Shown here in pieces: positions 1-4,998 of a stretch of 7,550 bases of DNA. The DNA comes from Phycisphaerales bacterium. Its GTDB lineage: Bacteria; Planctomycetota; Phycisphaerae; Phycisphaerales; UBA1924. Position 1 is the first letter of the stretch, and each line of letters starts with the position of its first letter. Position numbers and translations under genes: made by a program. Under the pieces are notes generated by a model. It saw only the letters and a list, made by a program, of their open reading frames with translations. It did no database searches and had not been told where the DNA came from. The stretch lies in contig DOJA01000112.1 in the NCBI GenBank assembly GCA_003511945.1, forward strand, positions 1 to 7,550, written 5' to 3'.

Positions 1-221
1 CGGGAGAGGCGTGCGTGACCGTCTTCATCCCGTCTACGCCCACCCCGTTCACGGGCTTCACGATCACTGTGAGAGAGTCCGAGGTTATCGACTGCCAGAT
101 CCCAGTTGACGAGGCGGTCCGGTTTGTTCTGACGGGCGGCGTCCTGTTGCCGGACAAGGAGAAGCCGATATCGGCGAACGCTTCTGGCGCACCGAAGTCG
201 CTTGGCGAGCCGAAGGCCTAA
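1..221 (+). CDS. DUF502 family membrane protein, C-terminal fragment
   Basis: The reading frame is open from base 3, so the gene begins before the window. The visible 73 residues hold VTVFIPSTPTPFTGF near the left edge, then a VIDCQIPVDEAVRFVLTGGVLLP stretch split here as VIDCQIPVDEA and VRFVLTGGVLLP. This matches the C-terminal signature of DUF502 proteins as I recall it (VFVPTTPNPTSGF, then a 'leu-aspartate-met-x-val-glu-asp-ala' stretch and a SGGV end). DUF502 proteins are multi-helix inner-membrane proteins whose role is not established. The part seen here is the soluble tail, and its transmembrane part would lie upstream. The last 20 residues are polar and low in complexity. It ends with TAA, 75 bases before hpf. 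The family call is fairly safe; no biochemical role can be given. Confidence 0.8.
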   Translation, partial: GEACVTVFIPSTPTPFTGFTITVRESEVIDCQIPVDEAVRFVLTGGVLLPDKEKPISANASGAPKSLGEPKA

Positions 222-237
222 GACCCGCCTGACCGAC

Positions 238-243
238 TAGAAT
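238..243 (+). promoter_or_regulatory. candidate -10 element upstream of hpf
   Basis: TAGAAT (5 of 6 matches to TATAAT) lies about 53 bases before the hpf start, in the gap after the DUF502 gene. No good -35 hexamer sits at 16-18 bases upstream, where the sequence is the end of the upstream gene. Transcription would begin near base 250 and give a leader of about 47 bases containing the hairpin at 276-291. The same hexamer occurs upstream of the minus-strand gene that starts at 4906. This is a weak prediction without a -35 box. Confidence 0.35.
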
Positions 244-275
244 AGCAGGGTGGCCTGTGGCTGAGCCGAACAATC

Positions 276-291
276 CCCTTTTCTGAAAGGG
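276..291 (+). promoter_or_regulatory. leader hairpin covering the hpf ribosome-binding site
   Basis: CCCTTT (276-281), a four-base TCTG loop, and AAAGGG (286-291) form a perfect 6-bp stem. The 3' arm is the apparent Shine-Dalgarno sequence of hpf, with 5 bases between it and the ATG at 297. If the hairpin forms in the mRNA it would hide the ribosome-binding site, as in fourU-type thermometers or translational repressor sites. The pairing is seen directly; any regulatory role is inferred. Confidence 0.45.
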
Positions 292-296
292 CATCG

Positions 297-605
297 ATGA
301 GAATCGACATCATCGGTCGCGGGATCGACATTACCGGCGCGATCCGCGAGCACGCGGCGGAGAAGGCGTCGAAGTTGACGAGGTACTTCGACCACATCCA
401 GGCGATCACGCTGAACTGCACGCGTGGGGACCACAGCGATCACGCGAGTTTCAACGTGGAGTTGATCATCGACCTGGAGCACCACAAGGACATGGTGTGC
501 AACGCGCAGGGGGACGACCTTTATCTCGCGATCGACGGCGTTGTTCAGAAAGGCTCGCGGATGCTCGCTGAGTACAAGGACAAACTGAAGACCGAGAAGC
601 GTTAG
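297..605 (+). CDS. hpf: ribosome hibernation promoting factor (short HPF/YfiA type)
   Basis: This 102-residue protein binds the decoding region of the 30S subunit and stabilises idle ribosomes in stationary phase or stress. The sequence opens with MRIDIIGRGIDITGAIREHA, the usual first strand and helix of the S30AE fold. It continues with EKASKLTRYFDHI, a strand region with the HASFNVELIIDL segment, and a DDLYLAIDGVVQK helix typical of the family. It ends in a basic KDKLKTEKR tail. The length fits the short form, and the C-terminal dimerisation domain of long HPF is absent. The ATG start is chosen because it follows the GAAAGGG ribosome-binding site at 285-291. Next comes a ptsN-like gene after 20 bases. 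Coupling of hpf to ptsN is also common in proteobacteria, usually with rpoN. Translation may be limited by the hairpin at 276-291. Confidence 0.93.
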   Translation: MRIDIIGRGIDITGAIREHAAEKASKLTRYFDHIQAITLNCTRGDHSDHASFNVELIIDLEHHKDMVCNAQGDDLYLAIDGVVQKGSRMLAEYKDKLKTEKR

Positions 606-625
606 TCGCGCGACGGAGTATCCTG

Positions 626-1102
626 ATGAAACTGATGGACATTGTCGAGCGCGGCGCGATCGTGACGGATATCCCGACCGGTGAGCGCGACGACGTGATC
701 GGGATCCTGGTTGACGCCCTCGTTTCCTCGGGGGCGGCGTCGGGCGCGATCAGGGACGAACTGGTCAGGAAGATCATCGAGCGGGAGGAGAAGGGTTCGA
801 CCGGTTTCGGCAAGGGCGTGGCGGTTCCGCATGTGAAGCACTCCTCGGTGCGTCAGATGCGGATCGCCATCGGGCTGAGCCAGAAGGGGATCGACTTCTC
901 GTCGATGGACCGCCAGCCGGTGTACACGGTGTTCCTGCTGCTCAGCCCGGCGGACCATCCCGAGGCGCACCTTCAGGCGATGGAGGCGGTGTTCAGCCGG
1001 CTGAGCCACGACACGTTCCGGCGTTTCCTGCGTCAGGCGACGAGCGTTGCCGACGTGGTGGACCTGATCATGGAGGCGGACGACAACAAACTCGCGCGGT
1101 GA
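626..1102 (+). CDS. ptsN: PTS EIIA protein, PtsN (EIIA-Ntr) like
   Basis: This 158-residue protein is a single EIIA domain of the fructose/mannitol/nitrogen class, which accepts phosphate from HPr and acts mostly as a regulator. The phosphorylated histidine should be His69 in the GFGKGVAVPHVKH motif (residues 60-72). Other family marks are the DELVRKIIEREEKGSTG helix before it, and VYTVFLLLSPADHPEAHLQ (residues 99-117) with its conserved His. Family length is 145-160 residues, so the gene is complete. The start at 626 has GGAG (615-618) seven bases upstream. No EIIB or EIIC sugar-transport domain is attached or nearby, which favours a regulatory role over sugar uptake. It lies between hpf and ptsH, probably in one transcript. 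Confidence 0.92.
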   Translation: MKLMDIVERGAIVTDIPTGERDDVIGILVDALVSSGAASGAIRDELVRKIIEREEKGSTGFGKGVAVPHVKHSSVRQMRIAIGLSQKGIDFSSMDRQPVYTVFLLLSPADHPEAHLQAMEAVFSRLSHDTFRRFLRQATSVADVVDLIMEADDNKLAR

Positions 1103-1128
1103 AGCGTGAGAGGGGATGGTGAGCGGGC

Positions 1129-1404
1129 GTGTCGTCACGGTCGGATGTCATCGTGAAGATCGTCAATCGCCTCGGGCTGCACTCCAGGCCGGCGATGTGC
1201 TTTGTGGACGCCGCCAGCAGGTTCAAGAGCAGCGTAAAGGTCTGCCGCGACGATCACGAGGTGGACGGGAAGTCGATCATGCAGATGATGATGCTGGCGG
1301 CGACGGCGGGGACGGAGCTGCGCATCTCCGCAGAGGGGGACGACGCGGAGGCGGCGTGCAGGCGGCTCAAGCAGGTGATCGACGCGGGGTTCGACGAGGA
1401 TTAG
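1129..1404 (+). CDS. ptsH: HPr phosphocarrier protein
   Basis: This 91-residue protein relays phosphate from Enzyme I to EIIA proteins. The active-site motif GLHSRPA (residues 16-22) places the phosphohistidine at His18, with Arg20 and Pro21 as expected. The second signature, VDGKSIMQMMMLAA (residues 45-58), has Ser49 at the position targeted by HPr kinase in Firmicutes and some Gram-negatives. The RLKQVIDAGFDED end matches the final helix. The start is GTG at 1129, since a TGA lies in frame just upstream (1120-1122). GGTGA (1118-1122) is a plausible ribosome-binding site. The gene starts 26 bases after the EIIA gene. Enzyme I and HPr kinase genes are not in the window. The EIIA-HPr pairing suggests a small regulatory phosphorelay. 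Confidence 0.93.
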   Translation: MSSRSDVIVKIVNRLGLHSRPAMCFVDAASRFKSSVKVCRDDHEVDGKSIMQMMMLAATAGTELRISAEGDDAEAACRRLKQVIDAGFDED

Positions 1405-1467
1405 ACGCCGCCGGGGGCGCTGGCGCTCCGCGTGCCTCCACATTCTGTGGCTCTGGCCGCAGGGCGA

Positions 1468-1490
1468 GGGCGCCCGAGAGACGGGCGCCC
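1468..1490 (+). terminator. GC hairpin after ptsH, possible terminator without U-tract
   Basis: GGGCGCCCG (1468-1476), a five-base AGAGA loop and CGGGCGCCC (1482-1490) form a perfect 9-bp stem in the 158-base gap between ptsH and rpmE. No T-run follows, so a classical intrinsic terminator is not shown. It could be a Rho-assisted stop or an mRNA 3'-end stabiliser. It could also be an operator-like element, since its 3' arm lies where the -35 region of the rpmE promoter would be. The rest of the gap (1405-1467) holds nothing I recognise. Confidence 0.4.
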
Positions 1491-1500
1491 GCCCGGGGGC

Positions 1501-1506
1501 TATACT
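1501..1506 (+). promoter_or_regulatory. candidate -10 element for rpmE
   Basis: TATACT (5 of 6 matches to TATAAT) begins 10 bases after the hairpin at 1468-1490. It would start transcription near 1513 and give an rpmE leader of about 50 bases. No good -35 hexamer is present 16-18 bases upstream. Separate expression of a ribosomal protein gene is sensible here. Confidence 0.4.
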
Positions 1507-1562
1507 CCCGGCTCGATCGCGCCAGGACCGAACTTCAACCAAACAACAGCCAGAGGCCTCCC

Positions 1563-1787
1563 GTGAAGAAGGACATCCATCCCCGCTGGTACTCCAACTG
1601 CAAGGTGTACTACAACGGCGAAGTCGTCATGACCTGCGGCGCGACCGTGCCGGAGCTTCATGTCGATGTCTGGTCGGGCTCGCACCCGTTCTTCACGGGC
1701 AAGAGCACCTTCGTTGACTCCGCCGGGCGGGTCGAGAAGTTCAACCGCAAGTTCGCGGGCAACTACTTCCAGAGCAAGAAGAAGTAG
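1563..1787 (+). CDS. rpmE: 50S ribosomal protein L31, zinc-less (C-) form
   Basis: This 74-residue protein is L31 of the large subunit, which bridges the 50S central protuberance and the 30S head. Family marks are KKDIHPRWY at the start, HVDVWSGSHPFFTGK (residues 33-47) and GRVEKFNRKF (residues 55-64). The GTG start at 1563 follows AGAGG (1552-1556) by six bases and gives the normal N-terminus. The four zinc cysteines of the E. coli protein (16, 18, 37, 40) are missing: residues 37 and 40 are Trp and Ser. Two cysteines remain at 13 and 25, but not in CxxC pairs. The segment NGEVVMTCGATVPELHVDVW looks like L31 of cyanobacteria and plastids as I remember it. It is a single-gene unit with its own candidate promoter and terminator. 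Confidence 0.95.
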   Translation: MKKDIHPRWYSNCKVYYNGEVVMTCGATVPELHVDVWSGSHPFFTGKSTFVDSAGRVEKFNRKFAGNYFQSKKK

Positions 1788-1811
1788 CCGCCCTCATCCC
1801 CGTCCACCGTT

Positions 1812-1848
1812 CAGCCCGACGCGGACTTGCCGTGTCGGGCTGTTTGTT
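1812..1848 (+). terminator. intrinsic terminator after rpmE
   Basis: CAGCCCGACGCGG (1812-1824) pairs with CCGTGTCGGGCTG (1830-1842). This makes a 13-bp stem with a single G-U pair and an ACTTG loop, and it is followed by the T-rich tail TTTGTT. It sits 24 bases after the rpmE stop and separates rpmE from prfA. It is the clearest terminator in the window. Confidence 0.88.
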
Positions 1849-1903
1849 GCGCCCCCCGGAAGCCATTGGACCCCCGTTCCCGGAACCCGCTGTCCACTCC
1901 GCC

Positions 1904-3001
1904 ATGTCTACAGCGTCCCCCGCCGTCCGCGCCAAACTCTGCGCCATCGCCGCTGAGCGCGACGACCTGGTCGTGCGCCTCGCCGATCCATCGGTCCTCG
2001 CGGATCACCGTCAGGTGCGCGACCTCTCCATCCGCAAGGCGGCGATCGATCCGGTGGCGGACGACCTCCGGCGCGCTGAGGCACTGGAGCGCGAGGCCGC
2101 CGAACTCCGCGCTGTGATCGAGGCGGGCGAGGACGCGGAGCTGGTTGGCCTCGCCCGCGAAGAGCTCCCGCGGGTCGAAGCGGCGGCCCGGGCGGCACTG
2201 GATCACGCCGTGGAGCGCCTGGTGAGCGCGGACGACGAATCCGTGGGCTCGGTCATGCTCGAGATCCGCGCGGGAGCCGGGGGCGACGAGGCCACGCTCT
2301 GGACGCGCGACCTCCTGACGATGTACGAGTCCTTCGCGAGGTCGCGCCGGTGGAGGTTTGAGGCGGTGGAACTGACGCCCGAGCCGACCGTGGGCGGGAT
2401 CCGTTCAGCCATTATCTCGGTCGGGGGCGAGGGCGTGTGGGCGGACCTGGCGGGCGAAGCGGGGACGCACTGCGTGAAGCGGGTTCCAGCCACGGAGACT
2501 CAGGGGCGCGTCCACACCAGCACCGCCACGGTTGCGGTGCTGCCCGAGCCCCGCGAGGTCGAGTTTGAGGTGAACCCCGCCGATGTGACCGAGCATGTCA
2601 CCACCTCCCAAGGCCCGGGCGGCCAGAATGTGAACAAGGTGGCCACCGCGGTTCACCTGATCCACAAGCCGACGGGCGTCGAGGTTCGCATGCAGGAGAC
2701 CAAGAGCCAGCAGCAGAACCGCGAGCGGGCCTGGCGTCTGCTCCGCGCCCGGCTGTACGAGCGCGAGCTCGCCAGGCGCCGCGCGGAGGAGTCCGCCGCC
2801 CGGCTGGCGCAGATCGGTTCGGGCGAGCGCAGCGAACGCATCCGCACCTACCGCTACAAGGACAACATCGCGGTCGACCACCGGCTGGAGCGGTCGTTCG
2901 GGCTGGACGCTGTCCTGCGGGGGGACCCCGACGGTGGGCTGGGCGCCCTGATCGGCGCGCTGCGCGAGCGGGAGACCGCGCGGCGCATCGAGGCGCTGTA
3001 G
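1904..3001 (+). CDS. prfA: peptide chain release factor 1 (RF1)
   Basis: This 365-residue protein recognises UAA and UAG stops and triggers peptide release. RF1 rather than RF2 is shown by the stop-codon reading tripeptide Pro195-Ala196-Thr197 in KRVPATETQGRVHTS (RF2 has SPF). The catalytic GGQ is at residues 239-241, in QGPGGQNVNK. Residues 119-130 (LEIRAGAGGDEA) and 269-285 are also typical. The N-terminal domain (about 1-110) is helical and charged. The ATG at 1904 is chosen because an upstream in-frame start at 1832 would lie inside the rpmE terminator and add residues foreign to the family. No clear ribosome-binding site precedes it. His189-Cys190 stands where E. coli has His-Arg. The usual partner prmC, which methylates the GGQ glutamine, is not next door. 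Confidence 0.95.
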   Translation: MSTASPAVRAKLCAIAAERDDLVVRLADPSVLADHRQVRDLSIRKAAIDPVADDLRRAEALEREAAELRAVIEAGEDAELVGLAREELPRVEAAARAALDHAVERLVSADDESVGSVMLEIRAGAGGDEATLWTRDLLTMYESFARSRRWRFEAVELTPEPTVGGIRSAIISVGGEGVWADLAGEAGTHCVKRVPATETQGRVHTSTATVAVLPEPREVEFEVNPADVTEHVTTSQGPGGQNVNKVATAVHLIHKPTGVEVRMQETKSQQQNRERAWRLLRARLYERELARRRAEESAARLAQIGSGERSERIRTYRYKDNIAVDHRLERSFGLDAVLRGDPDGGLGALIGALRERETARRIEAL

Positions 3002-3010
3002 GGCAATCTG

Positions 3011-4276
3011 ATGGACCCAGTGCTCGACCTTGCCGTCATCGGCGCCGGGGCCGCGGGGTTGATGGCCGCCATCTCCGGCGCGCGGGCCGCCCGCGAGAGC
3101 GGTCGCTCCATCCGGGTCGTGGCCCTCGACGGCGCCCGCACCCTGGGCGCCAAGATCCTCGTCGCGGGGGGCGGGCGGTGCAATGTGACGCACCACGCCG
3201 TCGACGAGTCCGCCTACGCCGGCTCAACGCCCGGCGCGATCAGGAAGGTGCTTCGCGCGTTCGATGTCGCCCGCACCGTGGCCTTCTTCCGCGAGCTCGG
3301 CGTCGAACTCAAGCGCGAGGAGACGGGCAAGCTCTTTCCCGTCACCGACGACGCGCGGACCGTTCTGGACGCCCTCCTCCGCGAGTGCCGACGGCTGGGG
3401 ATCGAGGTCCGCTATCCCTGGCGGGTCGGATCGGTTCGCGCCGAGGGCGATCGATTCGTCATCGAGTCTGCGTCCGGGGCCGATCCTGTCCGCGCCCGCC
3501 GAGTTGTTCTCGCCACCGGCGGCAGGTCTCTCCCCAGGTCCGGCTCCGACGGCCACGGCTACGCGATCGCCCGCGCCCTCGGTCACAGCACGACAGAACG
3601 GATCCTCCCCGCGCTCGTGCCGCTCGTCGTGCGCGACGGCCACTTCGTCCGCTCGCTGAGCGGCGTGACCCTCCCCGCGACCGTCGAGGTCCGGAGCGCC
3701 ACGGGCAAGCGGCTCGCGGCGTTCACGAACTCGACCCTCTGCACCCACTTCGGCCTCAGCGGCCCGAGCGTCCTGGACGCCAGCCGCTACTACCTCCACG
3801 CGCGGCTCGACGACCCCGGCGCCGCCCTCGTCATCAACTGGCTCCCGGGCGAGTCGTTCGAGTCCATCGACGCGGTTCTGCAGAATCTCGGCCCGCGCAC
3901 CGTGCTGGGCGTGCTGCGCGATCGCCTTCCGGAGCGCCTTGCGCGGGCGCTGTGCGAGAGCGCGGGCGTGGATCCCTCGACCAGGGGCGCGTCGCTGGCG
4001 CGCGGGCCCCGGCGGGCCCTCGCGCACGGCGTCACCGGCTGCGTCATCCCGATCGACTCCGACCGCGGGTACACCTACGCCGAGGTCACCGCGGGGGGCG
4101 TCCCCCTGGACGAACTGGACCTTGCGACGATGGAGAGCCGCGTCCGCCCCGGGCTGCATCTTGCGGGGGAGATCTGCGATGTCGACGGGCGCATCGGCGG
4201 GTTCAACTTCCAGTGGGCGTGGGCCGGCGGGTTTGTGGCTGGGCGGGGGGCTGCCGCGCCATCGCCGGCGGGCTGA
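3011..4276 (+). CDS. FAD-dependent oxidoreductase, HI0933/BaiN family
   Basis: This 421-residue flavoprotein belongs to the HI0933-like family, often labelled NAD(P)/FAD-dependent oxidoreductase or BaiN. Its members include a gut bile-acid reductase, but most have no known substrate. The N-terminal dinucleotide fold is GAGAAG (residues 11-16). It is followed by the family signature GGGRCNVT (53-60), TGGRSLPRSGSDGHGY (169-184), THFGLSGPSVL (245-255), and the C-terminal FAD-closing stretch GEICDVDGRIGGFNFQWAW (386-404). Every block is in the expected order and the length is normal, so the gene is intact. The ATG is 9 bases after the prfA stop, suggesting joint transcription with prfA, though a functional link is not known. 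The stop is 5 bases from the end of the opposing gene. The family is certain; the reaction is unknown. Confidence 0.9.
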   Translation: MDPVLDLAVIGAGAAGLMAAISGARAARESGRSIRVVALDGARTLGAKILVAGGGRCNVTHHAVDESAYAGSTPGAIRKVLRAFDVARTVAFFRELGVELKREETGKLFPVTDDARTVLDALLRECRRLGIEVRYPWRVGSVRAEGDRFVIESASGADPVRARRVVLATGGRSLPRSGSDGHGYAIARALGHSTTERILPALVPLVVRDGHFVRSLSGVTLPATVEVRSATGKRLAAFTNSTLCTHFGLSGPSVLDASRYYLHARLDDPGAALVINWLPGESFESIDAVLQNLGPRTVLGVLRDRLPERLARALCESAGVDPSTRGASLARGPRRALAHGVTGCVIPIDSDRGYTYAEVTAGGVPLDELDLATMESRVRPGLHLAGEICDVDGRIGGFNFQWAWAGGFVAGRGAAAPSPAG

Positions 4277-4281
4277 GCCGT

Positions 4282-4341
4282 TCACTTCTTCTTGCGCTTC
4301 CCGTTCCTGCCCCCCGGGGGGGGCGGGTGCGAATCGCCGTT
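4282..4341 (-). repeat. tail-coding repeat, copy 1
   Basis: These 60 bases encode the Pro/Gly linker, the GKRKKK tail and the stop of the downstream small gene. They match 4622-4683 closely, with a few substitutions and one codon missing in the linker. The final eight codons differ at a single base between copies, while the RPFRAF core codons differ at most synonymous positions. Confidence 0.75.
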
Positions 4342-4551
4342 GGGGGCATGGAAGATGAGCGAGGAGACCAAGAGCAGGTCGAGAATCTCAAACGCACCGT
4401 TCTCCTTGCTCACGAACACACTGCGTCCGTCCTGGGCCAGAGCCATGAACTCCGGGTGGCGGACCTCGTACTCATAATCGTCCGCGGTGCGCAGGCGGAA
4501 GGCCCTGAAGGGCCGGCGGGTGAGGGCCTCGCGGACCTGGTTGATGTTCAT
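4282..4551 (-). CDS. small conserved protein, downstream copy of a tandem paralogous pair
   Basis: This 89-residue protein is of unknown function. The core is RRPFRAFRLRTAD (residues 12-24), then VRHPEFMALAQDGR (31-44), then an ILDLLLVSSL strand (59-68). Short proteins of this pattern are frequent in planctomycetes, usually as uncharacterised genes in several copies; that is from memory. The last 20 residues form a Pro/Gly-rich linker ending in GKRKKK, a basic tail that could bind nucleic acid or ribosomes. The start at 4551 (ATG on the minus strand) is chosen because it aligns with the start of the paralogue at 4622-4906. GGAG (4560-4557 on the minus strand) lies five bases upstream of it. 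A longer frame reaching 4740 would run through the paralogue in another frame and is not credible. The gene is convergent with the flavoprotein gene. Confidence 0.75.
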   Translation of the reverse strand: MNINQVREALTRRPFRAFRLRTADDYEYEVRHPEFMALAQDGRSVFVSKENGAFEILDLLLVSSLIFHAPNGDSHPPPPGGRNGKRKKK

Positions 4552-4621
4552 GGCGGCTCCGATTGGTGCGCGGCTTCGATCGGTCGCACAGGTCACAACT
4601 CGGCTCTTGGCGAGCGCTCGA
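4552..4621 (-). other. spacer between the tandem paralogues
   Basis: The 70-base gap between the two small genes contains the 10-bp palindrome CGAGCGCTCG (4611-4620), directly after the stop of the upstream gene. It also holds the ribosome-binding site of the downstream gene. No T-tract and no convincing promoter are visible, so the two genes are probably co-transcribed. Confidence 0.4.
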
Positions 4622-4683
4622 TCACTTCTTCTTCCGCTTCCCGTTCGTGCCCCCCGCCGGGGGGGACGGGTGAGAATCTCCGT
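4622..4683 (-). repeat. tail-coding repeat, copy 2
   Basis: This is the direct-repeat partner of 4282-4341, in the same orientation and reading frame. It encodes the Pro/Gly linker and GKRKKK tail of the upstream small gene, with one extra linker codon (Ala). Confidence 0.75.
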
Positions 4684-4906
4684 TTGAAGAGCCCGTCGAG
4701 TATCCCAGCGACACCACCAGCATCGGGTCGATATGGTCAACCCACCCCCCCGGCTCCGCGCTGTAGAGGGTCATCTCCCGCCCGTCGGGCGCGAACGCCA
4801 GGAACTCGGGGTGCTCGACGCGGAACTCCCGCCCGTCCGCCGTGCGCATTACAAACGCGCGGAACGGGCGCAAGCCGTAGGCCTTCTTGATGTCGTCAAC
4901 ACGCAT
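4622..4906 (-). CDS. small conserved protein, upstream copy of a tandem paralogous pair
   Basis: This 94-residue protein is homologous along its whole length to the product of 4282-4551. The shared core is LRPFRAFVMRTADG (residues 12-25), VEHPEFLAFAPDGR (30-43) and DPMLVVSL (60-67). The C-terminal tail has NGDSHPSPPAGG and ends in GKRKKK, as in the other copy. No transmembrane segment or known catalytic motif is seen. A small beta-rich fold is plausible from the alternating hydrophobic strands, but that is a guess. The ATG start at 4906 aligns with the paralogue. It lacks a ribosome-binding site: a TAGAAT -10 box ends only six bases upstream, so translation is probably leaderless. It is divergent from the membrane protein gene at 4999. 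Confidence 0.75.
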   Translation of the reverse strand: MRVDDIKKAYGLRPFRAFVMRTADGREFRVEHPEFLAFAPDGREMTLYSAEPGGWVDHIDPMLVVSLGYSTGSSNGDSHPSPPAGGTNGKRKKK

Positions 4907-4912
4907 GTCAGG

Positions 4913-4918
4913 ATTCTA
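4913..4918 (-). promoter_or_regulatory. candidate -10 element for the minus-strand pair
   Basis: On the minus strand TAGAAT occupies 4918-4913, and only six bases separate it from the ATG at 4906. Transcription would begin at or next to the A of the start codon, giving a leaderless mRNA. No strong -35 hexamer is seen near 4936-4941. Confidence 0.5.
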
Positions 4919-4924
4919 CCCCAG

Positions 4925-4952
4925 TTGACCCGCGCGACGCTTGGGCCATACT
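4925..4952 (+). promoter_or_regulatory. candidate sigma-70-type promoter for the membrane protein / aroDE operon
   Basis: TTGACC (4925-4930, 5 of 6 matches) is followed after 16 bases by CATACT (4947-4952, 4 of 6). Transcription would start near 4959 and give a leader of about 40 bases to the ATG at 4999. The promoter interleaves with the opposing one for the minus-strand gene at 4906, so the two may compete for polymerase. Confidence 0.5.
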
Positions 4953-4983
4953 TCTCGTGCGCGTTCATGCCAATCATGCGAAC

Positions 4984-4990
4984 GAGGGAG
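4984..4990 (+). promoter_or_regulatory. ribosome-binding site deciding the start of the four-helix membrane protein
   Basis: GAGGGAG lies eight bases before the ATG at 4999. The only upstream in-frame alternative is the GTG at 4957, which falls at the predicted transcription start. The site therefore favours the ATG. Confidence 0.65.
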
Positions 4991-4998
4991 CCCGCGAG

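Noticed and set aside
602..1138. 178-codon minus-strand frame opposite the EIIA gene
   Set aside because: It is rich in His/Arg with no family resemblance, and the EIIA gene on the plus strand is complete with its active-site histidine.
1116..1787. Open frame of 223 codons running out of frame through ptsH and then in frame into rpmE
   Set aside because: The first part is arginine/glycine-rich out-of-frame HPr translation. The L31 protein begins at the GTG at 1563 with its own ribosome-binding site, so this is not a fusion.
1832..1903. Upstream start that would lengthen RF1 by 24 residues
   Set aside because: It lies inside the hairpin of the rpmE terminator and adds residues not seen in RF1. 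The ATG at 1904 gives the normal N-terminus.
3224..4285. 353-codon minus-strand frame opposite the flavoprotein
   Set aside because: It has no recognisable motif, and the plus strand carries all HI0933-family signatures in order.
4310..4324. C-run/G-run hairpin as a terminator between the convergent genes
   Set aside because: It lies inside the coding sequence for the Pro/Gly linker, has no T-tract in either direction, and a related version recurs in the second copy as coding sequence.
4552..4740. Upstream extension of the downstream small gene to 4740
   Set aside because: The extension reads the upstream paralogue in another frame and is Arg-rich without homology. The ATG at 4551 aligns with the paralogue's start.
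3178..4890. 570-codon plus-strand frame overlapping the flavoprotein and the two minus-strand genes
   Set aside because: The translation is dominated by arginine, proline and glycine and lacks motifs. It is a shadow of the flavoprotein gene and then of the opposing small genes.
4957..4998. GTG at 4957 as the start of the four-helix membrane protein
   Set aside because: It falls at the predicted transcription start with no ribosome-binding site, whereas the ATG at 4999 has GAGGGAG eight bases upstream.
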